DNA of 64,000 nt from Streptomonospora salina (GTDB lineage Bacteria > Actinomycetota > Actinomycetes > Streptosporangiales > Streptosporangiaceae), in contig NZ_JACHLY010000001.1 of the NCBI RefSeq assembly GCF_014204715.1, forward strand, positions 1,829,001 through 1,893,000. The letters run 5' to 3'. Made by a program: the position numbers and the translations under genes. This document shows positions 35,455-44,533 of the stretch, in pieces. The first letter of the stretch is position 1, and each line of letters starts with the position of its first letter. Below the pieces are notes generated by a model. That model was not told the origin of the DNA. It saw only the letters and a list, made by a program, of their open reading frames with translations, and searched no databases.

Positions 35455-35527
35455 AGCCCCCTTACGGATTCGAACCGTAGACCTTCTCCTTACCATGGAG
35501 ACGCTCTGCCGTCTGAGCTAAGGGGGC
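35455..35527 (-). tRNA. trnT: tRNA-Thr (anticodon GGT)
   Basis: 73-base cloverleaf: acceptor GCCCCCT/AGGGGGC, D-arm GCTCAGACGGCAGAGC, anticodon stem TCTCC/GGAGA with loop ATGGTAA, T-arm TACGGTTCGAATCCGTA. It is transcribed with tRNA-Met and rpmG downstream, and accessory DNA starts directly upstream of it. Confidence 0.95.
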
Positions 35528-35615
35528 ACGCCCTGAGCGGTTCTCCCCGTCCGGGGGTTCCCGCCGTTCGCGCTGATGACGACTATACAGCCATCCGGGG
35601 GTGCTCTGCCAAATC

Positions 35616-35658
35616 GGCGGCCTCGGGGGCGCACGGGCGGTGCGCCCCCGGGGCCGCC
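35616..35658 (-). terminator. Hairpin terminator of the Rad50-like ATPase gene
   Basis: Long GC stem: an 11-bp inner arm CGGGGGCGCAC with its complement, one T/G mismatch, then a 7-bp outer arm GGCGGCC/GGCCGCC. It begins 17 bases past the stop at 35676. Confidence 0.65.
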
Positions 35659-35675
35659 GCGCTCTCCGCGATCCG

Positions 35676-37979
35676 CTATCGCCCCAGGTCGAAGAAGGGG
35701 CCCGGCTGCGGCCCGCCCTGATCGGGATCCGGTCCGGGGCGAGCGGCCGGGGCGCCCAACAGGTCGCCGCCGTACCCGGGATCCTGCCGCCCCGCCGAGC
35801 CCTCTGCGCCCGCGCCGCCGTCCGCGCCCCGCCCCGCGGGCGGAGCCGCCCCGTCAGGGTCCGGTGCCGCGCCGGCGCGGCCCGATTCCGCCACCCAGAC
35901 GTTGGAGGTCGCGTCGCGCTGGATGCGCCGGATGTCGGCAGGCAGGCCGAGCCGGTACAGGGCGTCGGACAGCCGCGTGTCGTGGGTGAACACGATCAGC
36001 TGGCGGTGGCGGCCCACCTCGGCCAGGACCGCCGCCAGCCCTTCGACGGTCTCGGTGTCCATCGCCTGCACCGGATCGTCCAGCAGCAGAAAGCCGAACG
36101 GGTTGTCGGGGACCATGGTCCGCGGCAAGCAGATCGACAGCGCCAGCGCCTGGAACTCGCCCTGGCTGAGCAGGCCGGGCGCGTTTCCGTCGTTCTCCGA
36201 GCCGTCCACGGCGACGTCGACCGCGACGCGCCGCCGCGCGCCCCGTCCCACCAGGCGCATCGCCTCCAGGTCGATGCGGCGCTCCTGGCGCAACCGGTGC
36301 CAGACCTGCTCGGCGTGCGAGGCCAGCGGACGCAACCGCTCGGCGCGGATCTCCCGGGCGATCCCGGCGAGCCATTCCAACGCGCGCTCGGCCGGGCCAA
36401 GGGTTTCCCCCGCGGCGGTCGCCTCCCGGGCATCGCGCACCCACGCGCCCAGCTGCTCGGCGAGCTCGCTCCAGCCGTCGGTGGGATCGTCCAGCTTCTC
36501 CCCGGCCTCCTTGCGCGCCGCTATCGCCGTCGAGCGCAGCCGGCGGCCCACCGTCTCGATGTGCTCGGCGAGCGCGGCGAGATCGGTGATCTCGGCACCG
36601 GCCTCCCACTCGGCCCATACCCGGCCCAGCTCGCTGTCGGGCGGCAGCCACGAGGGCATCGGCGCCATGAGGAAGCGGGCCTGGTCGCGGGCGTTGTCGG
36701 CGCGCTCGTAGGCCGCCGCCGCGTTGGCCGCGACCGGTTCCAGCGCCCTGATCTCGGCGCGGGCGCGCTGCTCCCATTCGGAGCCGAACTCGCCCGCGGT
36801 CCCGCAGGTGGGGCAGTCGGTCTCGGCGGGGTGGCGTTCACGGTGCCGCAGAGCGCTCCTGAGCAGCTCCGCGACGCCCCGGGCGCGGTCCCCCTTGGTG
36901 CCGGCCGCCATCGCGAGTTCCATCGCCGCACCGCGCAACTCGTTGACGACGTCGTTGAGCACGGTGCGTTCGGGCACCGACAGGCGGCGCAGGCGGCGCA
37001 GGACCCGGTGCTGCCGGAGGTCGGCCGGACCGTCGTCGGCGGCGACGGACGCCAGGCGGTCCAGGTCGGGGTTCTCCGACTCCAGCAGATCCGCGGCCTG
37101 GGCGGCGCGCCGGTCGTCGGCGGCCCGCAGCCTGCGCACGAGGTGGCCGTGCTCGTGGCCGGGACGGTCCCGCTGCTTGGTGAGGCGGTCGCAGGCCTTG
37201 GCCAGGCGGCGCTCGGCCTCGGTCAGATCGGTCAGTCCCAGCAGCGCCGTCAGGGTGTCGTAGAGCTCGGCGGCGCGGCCGGTGACGGCTCGGCCCAGTT
37301 CGTCGTAGGACAGGAACGGCCGGTACCGGGCCAGTTCGGGGTCCCAGCCCAGACTGCGCAGCGGCGCCGTGGTGCCGTCGGGTGAGACGACCTCGCCGCG
37401 TGCCGAGCGCACACTCTCTCCGGTCCACGCGCGGGTCACGCGGGTGGGACCGGTTTCGGCGGCGAGCTGGAGCTCGACGGTGATCTCGGTGCCTTCGTCG
37501 AAGTGCAGGTTGCGCCAGCCGTCGCGCCAATCGGCGGGCATCGCGTCCCAGCGCAGGTTCCGGCCGGTCAGAGCGGCCTCGGCGGCTTCGGCGAAACTGG
37601 ACTTGCCCGAGCCGTTGCGGCCCACGATCACCGTCAGTCCCGGTCCCGCCGCGAACTCCAGCGAACTCGGCGTGCCGATGCCGCGGAACCCCTGCACCTC
37701 GATGCGGCGCAGGAAGCTGCGCCGGGAATGCGCCGGGGCACCCGCCTCAGGGGCGTCCGCGGGTTCGGGCGGCGGTTCGGGAACCTCCTCGCCCCGTCCG
37801 CACGCCGCCACCGCATCGTCGCCCTGCAGGGCCGCCAGCACCCATCGGCGCGCGGCGGGGTCCAGGCCGGATTCGGCCAGGCGGTCCAGGAGCGAACGCG
37901 CGGCCACCGCGCTGCTGTCGTACCGGCGCGGTGCAGCGCCGGTGGAGGTCGCAGGACCCGTCGTCACTGTCCTCACCAC
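35676..37979 (-). CDS. Rad50/SbcC-like AAA ATPase with CxxC hook
   Basis: 767 residues from a GTG at 37979 (nearby GTGs at 37976 and 37967 are alternatives). The Walker A GRNGSGKS is at residues 120-127 after IEVQGFRG. A central helical region carries a single CPTC (about 389-392), the layout of the Rad50 zinc hook. The ABC signature-like LSQGEFQALALSICL precedes Walker B FGFLLLDDPVQAMD near residue 640. The tail is Gly/Asp/Pro-rich. The coiled coils are short compared with true Rad50. It lies 246 bases downstream of the Wadjet-like jetC on the same strand. No nuclease partner (SbcD-like) is seen. The role is inferred as DNA transactions or defence. Confidence 0.75.
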   Translation of the reverse strand: MVRTVTTGPATSTGAAPRRYDSSAVAARSLLDRLAESGLDPAARRWVLAALQGDDAVAACGRGEEVPEPPPEPADAPEAGAPAHSRRSFLRRIEVQGFRGIGTPSSLEFAAGPGLTVIVGRNGSGKSSFAEAAEAALTGRNLRWDAMPADWRDGWRNLHFDEGTEITVELQLAAETGPTRVTRAWTGESVRSARGEVVSPDGTTAPLRSLGWDPELARYRPFLSYDELGRAVTGRAAELYDTLTALLGLTDLTEAERRLAKACDRLTKQRDRPGHEHGHLVRRLRAADDRRAAQAADLLESENPDLDRLASVAADDGPADLRQHRVLRRLRRLSVPERTVLNDVVNELRGAAMELAMAAGTKGDRARGVAELLRSALRHRERHPAETDCPTCGTAGEFGSEWEQRARAEIRALEPVAANAAAAYERADNARDQARFLMAPMPSWLPPDSELGRVWAEWEAGAEITDLAALAEHIETVGRRLRSTAIAARKEAGEKLDDPTDGWSELAEQLGAWVRDAREATAAGETLGPAERALEWLAGIAREIRAERLRPLASHAEQVWHRLRQERRIDLEAMRLVGRGARRRVAVDVAVDGSENDGNAPGLLSQGEFQALALSICLPRTMVPDNPFGFLLLDDPVQAMDTETVEGLAAVLAEVGRHRQLIVFTHDTRLSDALYRLGLPADIRRIQRDATSNVWVAESGRAGAAPDPDGAAPPAGRGADGGAGAEGSAGRQDPGYGGDLLGAPAARPGPDPDQGGPQPGPFFDLGR

Positions 37980-38225
37980 ACCCGCTCATTTGTAGGCCTC
38001 GCACAGCAGACTAGGACAGGTCGGGTCAAAGCAGTAGCGCGCCCCGTGATCGCGGGAAGCCGCGACGCGGGCCCCGCCCCGGCGTGTCCCTGCGCACACG
38101 GCCGCGAGGTTCTCCGGAACAGCCCGGGACCGCAGCCGCGGCGGAGCCCGCTTCCGGCTCGCGAGCGTGGTGCGCCGCCGACCCCGACCGGGCCGGCCCG
38201 GTCGGACCCCTCGGCCGCCGGCCGC

Positions 38226-41200
38226 TCACACCCCCACGAGTCTGCGCCTGCTGCCGTCCCAGGTGAAATGCAGAGTGGCGATGCCGGGGACCGCCGGGTC
38301 GCGCAGGCACTCGTAGATATGCAGGCTCGGCACGCTCTCGAAGCAGCCCCATACGCGCTCGGACGTGAGCACGAAGTCGAGGTCGAGCTCGACGAGCAGC
38401 CCGAGCAGGCGGCCGTGGGTGGGCTCGTCGACCTTGGCGAAGGCGTCGTCGAGCAGGATCAGCCGCGGCGCCTGCGGCGCCTGTGCCGCCAGCGAGCCGA
38501 ACTGCGCGGCAGCGGCGGCGAACAGCACCAGGTAGGCCACCACCCGCTGCTCGCCCTGGCTCAGGGCGGTGCGGTGGCTGAGGCGCCGCTCGCGGCCGGG
38601 GTTGGTGGCGTCGGTCACATAGACCGTGAAGGCGAACCAGGAGCGGTAGTCCAGAGCCGCGCGCAGCTGGGCTCCCCCCGTGGCCGTGGGGTCCAGGCGG
38701 CGGATGGCCTCGATGCAGCGGCGCAGCGCGTCGCGCAGCCGCGTCGTCTCGACCCGGGTGCGCTGTTCGGGCGGCTTGGCCAGCAGCGGCACGACCGCCC
38801 GGATGTCCTCGTCGGCGTCGGGGGCGAGCTGCCAGTCCAGACGCACGCCCAGACCCTGGGACGTGGTGGTGTCGCCGAGGACGTCGTTCATCGTGGAGAT
38901 GAGCGCGCGCGCCTCTTCGATCTGCCCGCGCAGATGGCCCGCGAGCTCGCCGAGCAGATGGCGTTCGAACGCTTCCTCCTCGCGCTGCAGCGCGTCCTCC
39001 TCGGCGGCGCCCGCGGCCGTGTCGAGGTGCTCGGCGTAGGCGGTGATGTCGTGGCTGCCGTCGTCGCCGTGCACGGTGAGCCGCTTGATCCCGGCGGGCT
39101 CGGTCAGCTCGGTCCAGGCGCCCACCGCCTCACTGGCGGCGAGCATCCCGTGCAGGTCCTCGCGGCGGCGCAGGATGCCGCTGTCGTCGAGTTCGTCGGC
39201 GGAGGACTCGCCCAGGCCCGGTTCCAGCGCCGACAGCAGCTCTTCGAGCGCGGTGACGCGCCCGGCGAGGGCCTCGTGGTCGGCATCGGCCTCCTGCCCG
39301 GACCCGGCTGCGTCCGCAGCCGCCTGGGCCCCGAGGTGGGCGGCGAGCTCCTCGATCCCGGCCGCGGCCAGCAGCGCGGTGTCGGCGCCGCCCTCATCGC
39401 CGGCGAGCATCGCCCGCAGCACGCCGCCGGAGTCGAGCGCGCGGCGCGCCTGTGCGGCGCGTTCGAGCACGGCGGTATCCAGCCGGGTCTCGGCTGCCAC
39501 GCGGTCGTCGCGTGCACGCTGGGCCCTGCGCTCGACCTCGGGCAGCTGCCCGGCGGCGTCGTCCATCCGCTCGCGGACCTGGCCCACGGCCACGGAGATC
39601 TGGTCGGGGGCGGCCGTGCGCGCCCGGTCGGTGAGCTCGATTTCGCGCCGCACGGTGATCATGTCGGTGATGGCCGCCGTTCGGGCGTCCTCGGCGAGGA
39701 CCCGCCCGGAGCGGGCGTCCTCCCAGGCCGCAGTATGGCCGCGGTAGTCCTCCAGCAGGACGGCGAGGTCCTCCAGGTCGCGATGGGCGGCGGCAAGCTC
39801 GGTGCGCAGCCGCTCCAGCGCCGTCCGCGCGCCGGCGAGCTCGCCGGCGCCCGTTGGGAGCCCGTAGCGGGCAGCGGGCTCGGACAGCTCCGCGCGCACG
39901 CTCAAGGTGGCCTCGCGTGCCGTGTCGAAGGCGTCGCGGGCGGCGTTGTGGGCGCGTTGGGTCCGGGCGAGCCACGACCGCGCGCTGTCCAGGCTCGACC
40001 AGGCGGCGAGCACACCGGAGGGGTCGGGCAGGGACCGGTCGGTCTCGACGAGTGCGGCGTGGGTGCGCTCGATGTCGCCGCGGCGCTCTTCGGCCTCGGC
40101 CAGCAGGGCTTCGGCGATCGCGATGCGGCGGTCGACATTGGCGAGCTGGCGGTCGCTGGTCTCGGCGCGGGCCTCTTTGCCGATGTACTCGGCGCTGGCC
40201 TTGCTGTGGGCGCCGGAGGCCGCCCCCAGCCGCCAGCGGCCCTCGACCGAGACGGCGCTCGACACCGGCGGCGGACTGTCGCGGCGATGGCGGGGCTCGG
40301 GCTCCTCCTCGCCGGGCGGCGGGAGCAGGCCGATGGAGTCCAGCAGCGCCGATACCGCACCGCTGGTGATGCCGCCGGGCACCGGATCGGCGGGTTCGAG
40401 GACGTCGCGCAGGCTGCGGCCCTTGACCGGGCGGCCCGGCGCCAGTAGCAGGTCGCGGGTGGTGCCGTCGGTCAGCGAACCGTCCGCCGCGATCCAGCCC
40501 GAGAGCACGCCGCAGGCCTCCAAGGCGGCCTCCAGGCCGGAGCGTTCGTCGTGGGTGAGGTCGGAGGCGAAGTCGACGGCGAGGTAGAAGGGGGCGCCCG
40601 CCGCCTCGTCGCGCCCGGCGGTGGCCCATGCGGGCCGCTCGGGCGCGATGTGGCCGGATGCGGCGCCGCGGCGCTCGGAGAGCTCGTCGAGCTCGGTGGA
40701 CAGCTCCCGCTCCTCCCCTACGGCGGTGTCGCGGCGGGTGCGCAGCTCCCGCAGGAGGGGGTCGACGGTGCCGTGGGCGTGGCGGGCGACCCGTTCGGGC
40801 ACGTCGGCGTCGAGGACGCGGAGGCTGCCCTCCAGCGGCAGCTCGACCAGCGACTCCAGTTCGGCCAGCTGCGTGCCCAGTTCCGCGTCGGGCGCCGTCT
40901 CGCGCAGTCGGGTGCACCAGGCGCGGACCCGGTCGGTGTAGTCGGCGCTGGCCGAGCGGACGGACTCGATGGCGGTCTGCTCGCGTTCGCGGGCGCGCTC
41001 CAGCACCGCTTCGGCGGACTCGGTTTCGCCGGCGAGGGCGGCCTCGCGCTGCTCGGCGGCCGTGCGCCGCTCGGCGCGTTCGACGAGGTCGGCGACGACG
41101 GCCTCGCGCTCGGCCGCGGCGGTGTCGGCGGCGGTGAACAGGTCGTGCAACTCGGCCAGGCGCGAGCGCAGGTCGGCCACGTCGATACCGGAGACGGGTT

Positions 41201-43007
41201 CGCGCTCGACGGACTGCTCCAGCCCCTCCAGGTTGACGCGGGTGGCGCTCTCCCGGGGGGCGAGCGTGGTGGGCACGGGGTGGGGGATCCGGCCCAGATC
41301 GGCGGGGTCGACGCCGGCGGCGCGGGCGGTGGTGCACAGCCGCTCGTGGAGGCTCCCCAGCCCGTCCAGGGCGCGCTCGATGGCGGCGATGTCGGCGCCG
41401 ATGCGCTGTTGGGCCTGCTCTTCGTTGGTGTTGGCATAGCCGGCGGCACCCGACGCCGCTTCGGCGGCGCGGATGTAGGCCGAGACGGCCGCGTCACGGG
41501 CCTGCTGTTCGAAGTCGGACGCGTTCTCGGGGGCGTCGCCGCTGCGGGAGAGGGTCGCGGTGTCGGACGCGGCGGTCTCGCGGGTGCGGCGCAGCCGGTC
41601 GCGTTCCTCCTGGACGGCGCCTTCGGCGGTGACCAGTTCGTCGAGCTCGCCGGTGAGCCGCTCGACTTCGGCGTCGCGGCGGCGGTAGGCGTCGACCTGC
41701 TCACGCACGGACTCGGCCTGGATGCGCAGGGTCCGCTGCAGATATCCGCGGTAGTCGGCGAGGAAACCCGACACCTGCTCGCGGGCCGAACGCAGCGCCT
41801 GCAGCCGCGCGCGGGCCCGCTCCAGGTCGGTGATGTTGCGCGCCATCTCGTCGAGGATGGTCTCGTCCATGGGCGGCAGCGCCTCGGCGAGCACGGAGAC
41901 GAGCTCGCCGGCCTCCAGGCGCTCGCCGATGGTGGGGCGGCGCAGCCGGTACAGCAGGTGGATGAGGTTGCGGTAGCGCACCGGATCGTCGATGCCGAAC
42001 AGTTCCCGCATGACGCGCGCCCGGTAGTTCACCGGGGTGTCGTAGCAGTTGTCCGGTCCGACGTCGGCGCGCAGCCGGTCGACGGGCATGGGGCGGCCGT
42101 CGTCGACCACCCGCAGGTCGGTTCCGATTTCGCGGTCGGTGATGAAGAACACGCTGCGTGCCTCGGCGCCGGGCGAGGCGGTGACCGCGGCGCCGAGGGT
42201 GATGCGGCGGGCGGTGCCGCCGTGGGCCACGGGCCGGGCGCCGTGCTCGTCGGGGGTGCCGGGGGTGCCGGGGGTGTCCTGCGGGGTGGCGGCGGGGCGG
42301 GTGAATTCCACCCACAGGTAGCCGAGGGTCGCCGCGGGGGCGCCGTCGCCGCCGGAGTCCGGTCCGGAGGCGGCGTCTCCGGCGGCGTCCTCGCCCGCAG
42401 CGGCGCGGCCTTCCGAGGTGTCGGCCCCGGCCGCTTCGCCGGAGCGGCGCCGGGATCCGGGCGCCGCATCGTCGCCGCGGCCCTCCAGCAGCAGCCAGCG
42501 CAAGCTGGTGCGGCTGCTGCCGGTGGTGTCGAGCCGGCGTGCGTCGCCGTCGAGCAGGAACGGCAGCAGCATCTCCAGCGCCTTGGATTTGCCGGCGCCG
42601 TTGCGTCCGCGCAGCAGAAGGCGGCCGTCGGCGAAGTCGAAGACGTGGTCGTCGTAGTGCCAGACGTTGTGGATGCCGGCGCGGTTGAGCCGGTAGCGGC
42701 CGCCGTCCGGTTCGCCGCCGTCGTAGGGGGTGCCGGCCGCGGGTTCGTCGCGGGCGGGTTCGCCCGCAGCGCCCTCCGCGGCGGAGGGGGTGCCGGCCGC
42801 GGGCGTGTCGCCGGCACCGAGCGGGTCGGGGCCGGACGCGCCGCTCGCGGCCGCGTGCCCGCGGCCGTCGGGCGTGCGTGCGGTGTCCCCGGCCGCGGCT
42901 GCGTCGGCCGCTGGGGAGTTCTGGGCGCCGATGGCGCCGCCCGGCGCCTCGGTGCCGCCGCCGTGCGGCGACGGCTCCGTTCGCCCGTGGGCGTTGGCGA
43001 CGGTCAT
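38226..43007 (-). CDS. TIGR02680-family SMC-like ATPase (Wadjet JetC-like)
   Basis: 1593 residues, ATG at 43007 with GGAGGA 6 bases before. Residues 1-100 are an Ala/Gly/Pro low-complexity extension. An N-terminal RYRLNRAGIHNVWHYDD strand leads to Walker A GRNGAGKS (134-141). About 1,100 residues of coiled coil with a central hinge-like domain follow. At the C-terminus come the signature HRTALSQGEQRVVAYLVLFA and Walker B RLILLDDAFAKVDEPTHGRL, then FVLTSERVWGCFESVPSLHI. This is the MukB/JetC-type layout; in Wadjet systems it forms the loop-extruding motor that senses small circular DNA. It is 137 bases downstream of jetB. Confidence 0.85.
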   Translation of the reverse strand: MTVANAHGRTEPSPHGGGTEAPGGAIGAQNSPAADAAAAGDTARTPDGRGHAAASGASGPDPLGAGDTPAAGTPSAAEGAAGEPARDEPAAGTPYDGGEPDGGRYRLNRAGIHNVWHYDDHVFDFADGRLLLRGRNGAGKSKALEMLLPFLLDGDARRLDTTGSSRTSLRWLLLEGRGDDAAPGSRRRSGEAAGADTSEGRAAAGEDAAGDAASGPDSGGDGAPAATLGYLWVEFTRPAATPQDTPGTPGTPDEHGARPVAHGGTARRITLGAAVTASPGAEARSVFFITDREIGTDLRVVDDGRPMPVDRLRADVGPDNCYDTPVNYRARVMRELFGIDDPVRYRNLIHLLYRLRRPTIGERLEAGELVSVLAEALPPMDETILDEMARNITDLERARARLQALRSAREQVSGFLADYRGYLQRTLRIQAESVREQVDAYRRRDAEVERLTGELDELVTAEGAVQEERDRLRRTRETAASDTATLSRSGDAPENASDFEQQARDAAVSAYIRAAEAASGAAGYANTNEEQAQQRIGADIAAIERALDGLGSLHERLCTTARAAGVDPADLGRIPHPVPTTLAPRESATRVNLEGLEQSVEREPVSGIDVADLRSRLAELHDLFTAADTAAAEREAVVADLVERAERRTAAEQREAALAGETESAEAVLERAREREQTAIESVRSASADYTDRVRAWCTRLRETAPDAELGTQLAELESLVELPLEGSLRVLDADVPERVARHAHGTVDPLLRELRTRRDTAVGEERELSTELDELSERRGAASGHIAPERPAWATAGRDEAAGAPFYLAVDFASDLTHDERSGLEAALEACGVLSGWIAADGSLTDGTTRDLLLAPGRPVKGRSLRDVLEPADPVPGGITSGAVSALLDSIGLLPPPGEEEPEPRHRRDSPPPVSSAVSVEGRWRLGAASGAHSKASAEYIGKEARAETSDRQLANVDRRIAIAEALLAEAEERRGDIERTHAALVETDRSLPDPSGVLAAWSSLDSARSWLARTQRAHNAARDAFDTAREATLSVRAELSEPAARYGLPTGAGELAGARTALERLRTELAAAHRDLEDLAVLLEDYRGHTAAWEDARSGRVLAEDARTAAITDMITVRREIELTDRARTAAPDQISVAVGQVRERMDDAAGQLPEVERRAQRARDDRVAAETRLDTAVLERAAQARRALDSGGVLRAMLAGDEGGADTALLAAAGIEELAAHLGAQAAADAAGSGQEADADHEALAGRVTALEELLSALEPGLGESSADELDDSGILRRREDLHGMLAASEAVGAWTELTEPAGIKRLTVHGDDGSHDITAYAEHLDTAAGAAEEDALQREEEAFERHLLGELAGHLRGQIEEARALISTMNDVLGDTTTSQGLGVRLDWQLAPDADEDIRAVVPLLAKPPEQRTRVETTRLRDALRRCIEAIRRLDPTATGGAQLRAALDYRSWFAFTVYVTDATNPGRERRLSHRTALSQGEQRVVAYLVLFAAAAAQFGSLAAQAPQAPRLILLDDAFAKVDEPTHGRLLGLLVELDLDFVLTSERVWGCFESVPSLHIYECLRDPAVPGIATLHFTWDGSRRRLVGV

Positions 43008-43143
43008 CGCCCGTCCTCCGCTCTGTACCGTCTCGCGCCGCGCCGCCGGAGAGTCCTCCGGCGGACGGCGATCCTGCCATTGTTCCGGATACCGCGGACG
43101 CCCGGCGCAGGGTCCCCGGCTCGGGGGCGACCGGGCCACCGGG

Positions 43144-44421
43144 TCATCGCGCGGTGGTCGGCGGTGCCTCGGCGCCGTCCGGTGCTCGGTCTTCGTCGGA
43201 GGTTCCCTCGGCGGGGGAGGTCGGGAAACCGCCGGAGGGCCGCCCGCCGTAACGCGCGGCCGCGGCCCGCAGCCGCCACCCCGATCGGTCGTCGCCGCGG
43301 GAGTCGGGGCGGTGCAGCAGGCCGGTTTCGTGCAGCAGGCGCAGGGCCCGGGCCGCGAGCGTATCGGGGTCGGGCTCCTGGCGCAGTGCCGACCGCGTGC
43401 CGCGGCCGGGCTCGTCCCGGGCCTCGGCGGCGAGTACCGCGGCGAGTTCGCTCTCCAGCACGTCCTCGGGCACCGCCACTGCGCTTTCCGGGACGGTGCC
43501 CGGGCGCAGCCGGGCCACCAGCCGCTCCAGCAGCAGCAGCGCCGCCTGACCGACCGGGGTGGCGCTGGGGAAAGCGGCCACTCCTTCGGCAGCGGCCTCG
43601 CCCGGCATGATCAGGGCGACGCCCTCGGCACGGATCTCGGCCTCGCAGCCGAGCAGGCCGCCGAGCTCGGCCGCGGCCCTCCACTGGTGATTGGCGAGTC
43701 TGCGGCGCTGGCGTTCGGACAGGTCGGCGCGGTAGACGACGGCGGTCTCGGCGAGTGCGCGCCGCAGGGCGATCTCCCCGGCGTCCTCGCCCGCGGGGTC
43801 GGCGGCGCCGTGCCCGTCGACGAACGCGCGGGCGTCGGCGGTGGAGTGGGGCTGGTGGGCGACCACGCGGCGCACGATCTCCGGGTACACGTCCAGCAGC
43901 ACCTCCGCGCCGGAATCGTCGGCGTAAGCGGCCAGTGCGCCCCGCTGTTCGCCGATCGCGCCCCAGTCGGCGAGTTTGCGCAGAGCGGCGGTGAAGGCCC
44001 GGCGCTCCCCCATCCGCTCGCGCGGATCCAGAGCGAGCCCGGCCTCGGCGGCGGCCGCGCCGACGTCCTCGGCGAGCCGGTCGACGGGCAGGGTGGCGGG
44101 GGCCTCGACGAGCACGGCCAGGCACAGCGCGAGGTAGGTGTAGGTGCGCGGCGTGAAGTGGGCGCCGCTGGGCCGGGTGAGGGGGCGGGCCGTCTCCCGC
44201 GCCAGGCCGGTCTTGGCCAGGCGGGCGTAGTCGGCGGCGACGGTCAGCTCGTATCCGAGGACCCGGCGGAAACGCTGGATCAGCCAGTCGGAGTGGGCCC
44301 GGACGAGGGCGAAATCCTCGGGATGGGTGCGGTCGGTGACGATCGGATCGGCCAGCAGCCGCCGCGCGGCCGCCTGGCGTTCGCCCGTGAGGGCGATGTC
44401 CTCGGTCACGGTCGTCGCCAC
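43144..44421 (-). CDS. DUF2398/TIGR02678-family protein (Wadjet JetB-like)
   Basis: 425 residues, GTG at 44421 (another GTG at 44409 has better spacing to AGGAGG). The family pattern is clear: LTGERQAAARRLLADPIVTD, FALVRAHSDWLIQRFRRVLG, the Tyr-rich FTPRTYTYLALCLAVLVEAP, and RAFTAALRKLADWGAIGEQR. It is predicted to be the winged-helix KleE-like subunit that bridges the ATPase and the kleisin in Wadjet complexes (family knowledge). The tail of ~40 residues is disordered. Confidence 0.82.
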   Translation of the reverse strand: MATTVTEDIALTGERQAAARRLLADPIVTDRTHPEDFALVRAHSDWLIQRFRRVLGYELTVAADYARLAKTGLARETARPLTRPSGAHFTPRTYTYLALCLAVLVEAPATLPVDRLAEDVGAAAAEAGLALDPRERMGERRAFTAALRKLADWGAIGEQRGALAAYADDSGAEVLLDVYPEIVRRVVAHQPHSTADARAFVDGHGAADPAGEDAGEIALRRALAETAVVYRADLSERQRRRLANHQWRAAAELGGLLGCEAEIRAEGVALIMPGEAAAEGVAAFPSATPVGQAALLLLERLVARLRPGTVPESAVAVPEDVLESELAAVLAAEARDEPGRGTRSALRQEPDPDTLAARALRLLHETGLLHRPDSRGDDRSGWRLRAAAARYGGRPSGGFPTSPAEGTSDEDRAPDGAEAPPTTAR

Positions 44422-44533
44422 CTCCTGGCGTCGCTGTGGGCGGGGTGCTCGGGGCCGCCGCGTGGCGGGCCCGCTCGCGGGGGACGGACCGCACGGAGGC
44501 GGTGCGCTCGCGCCGGCGGGCCGGCGGGGCGCC

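Noticed and set aside
40551-43610. A 1019-codon plus-strand frame opposite jetC, and a 920-codon frame opposite rpoB (18988-21750)
   Set aside because: Mirror frames of long high-GC genes; composition is Ala/Gly/Arg/Val without motifs.
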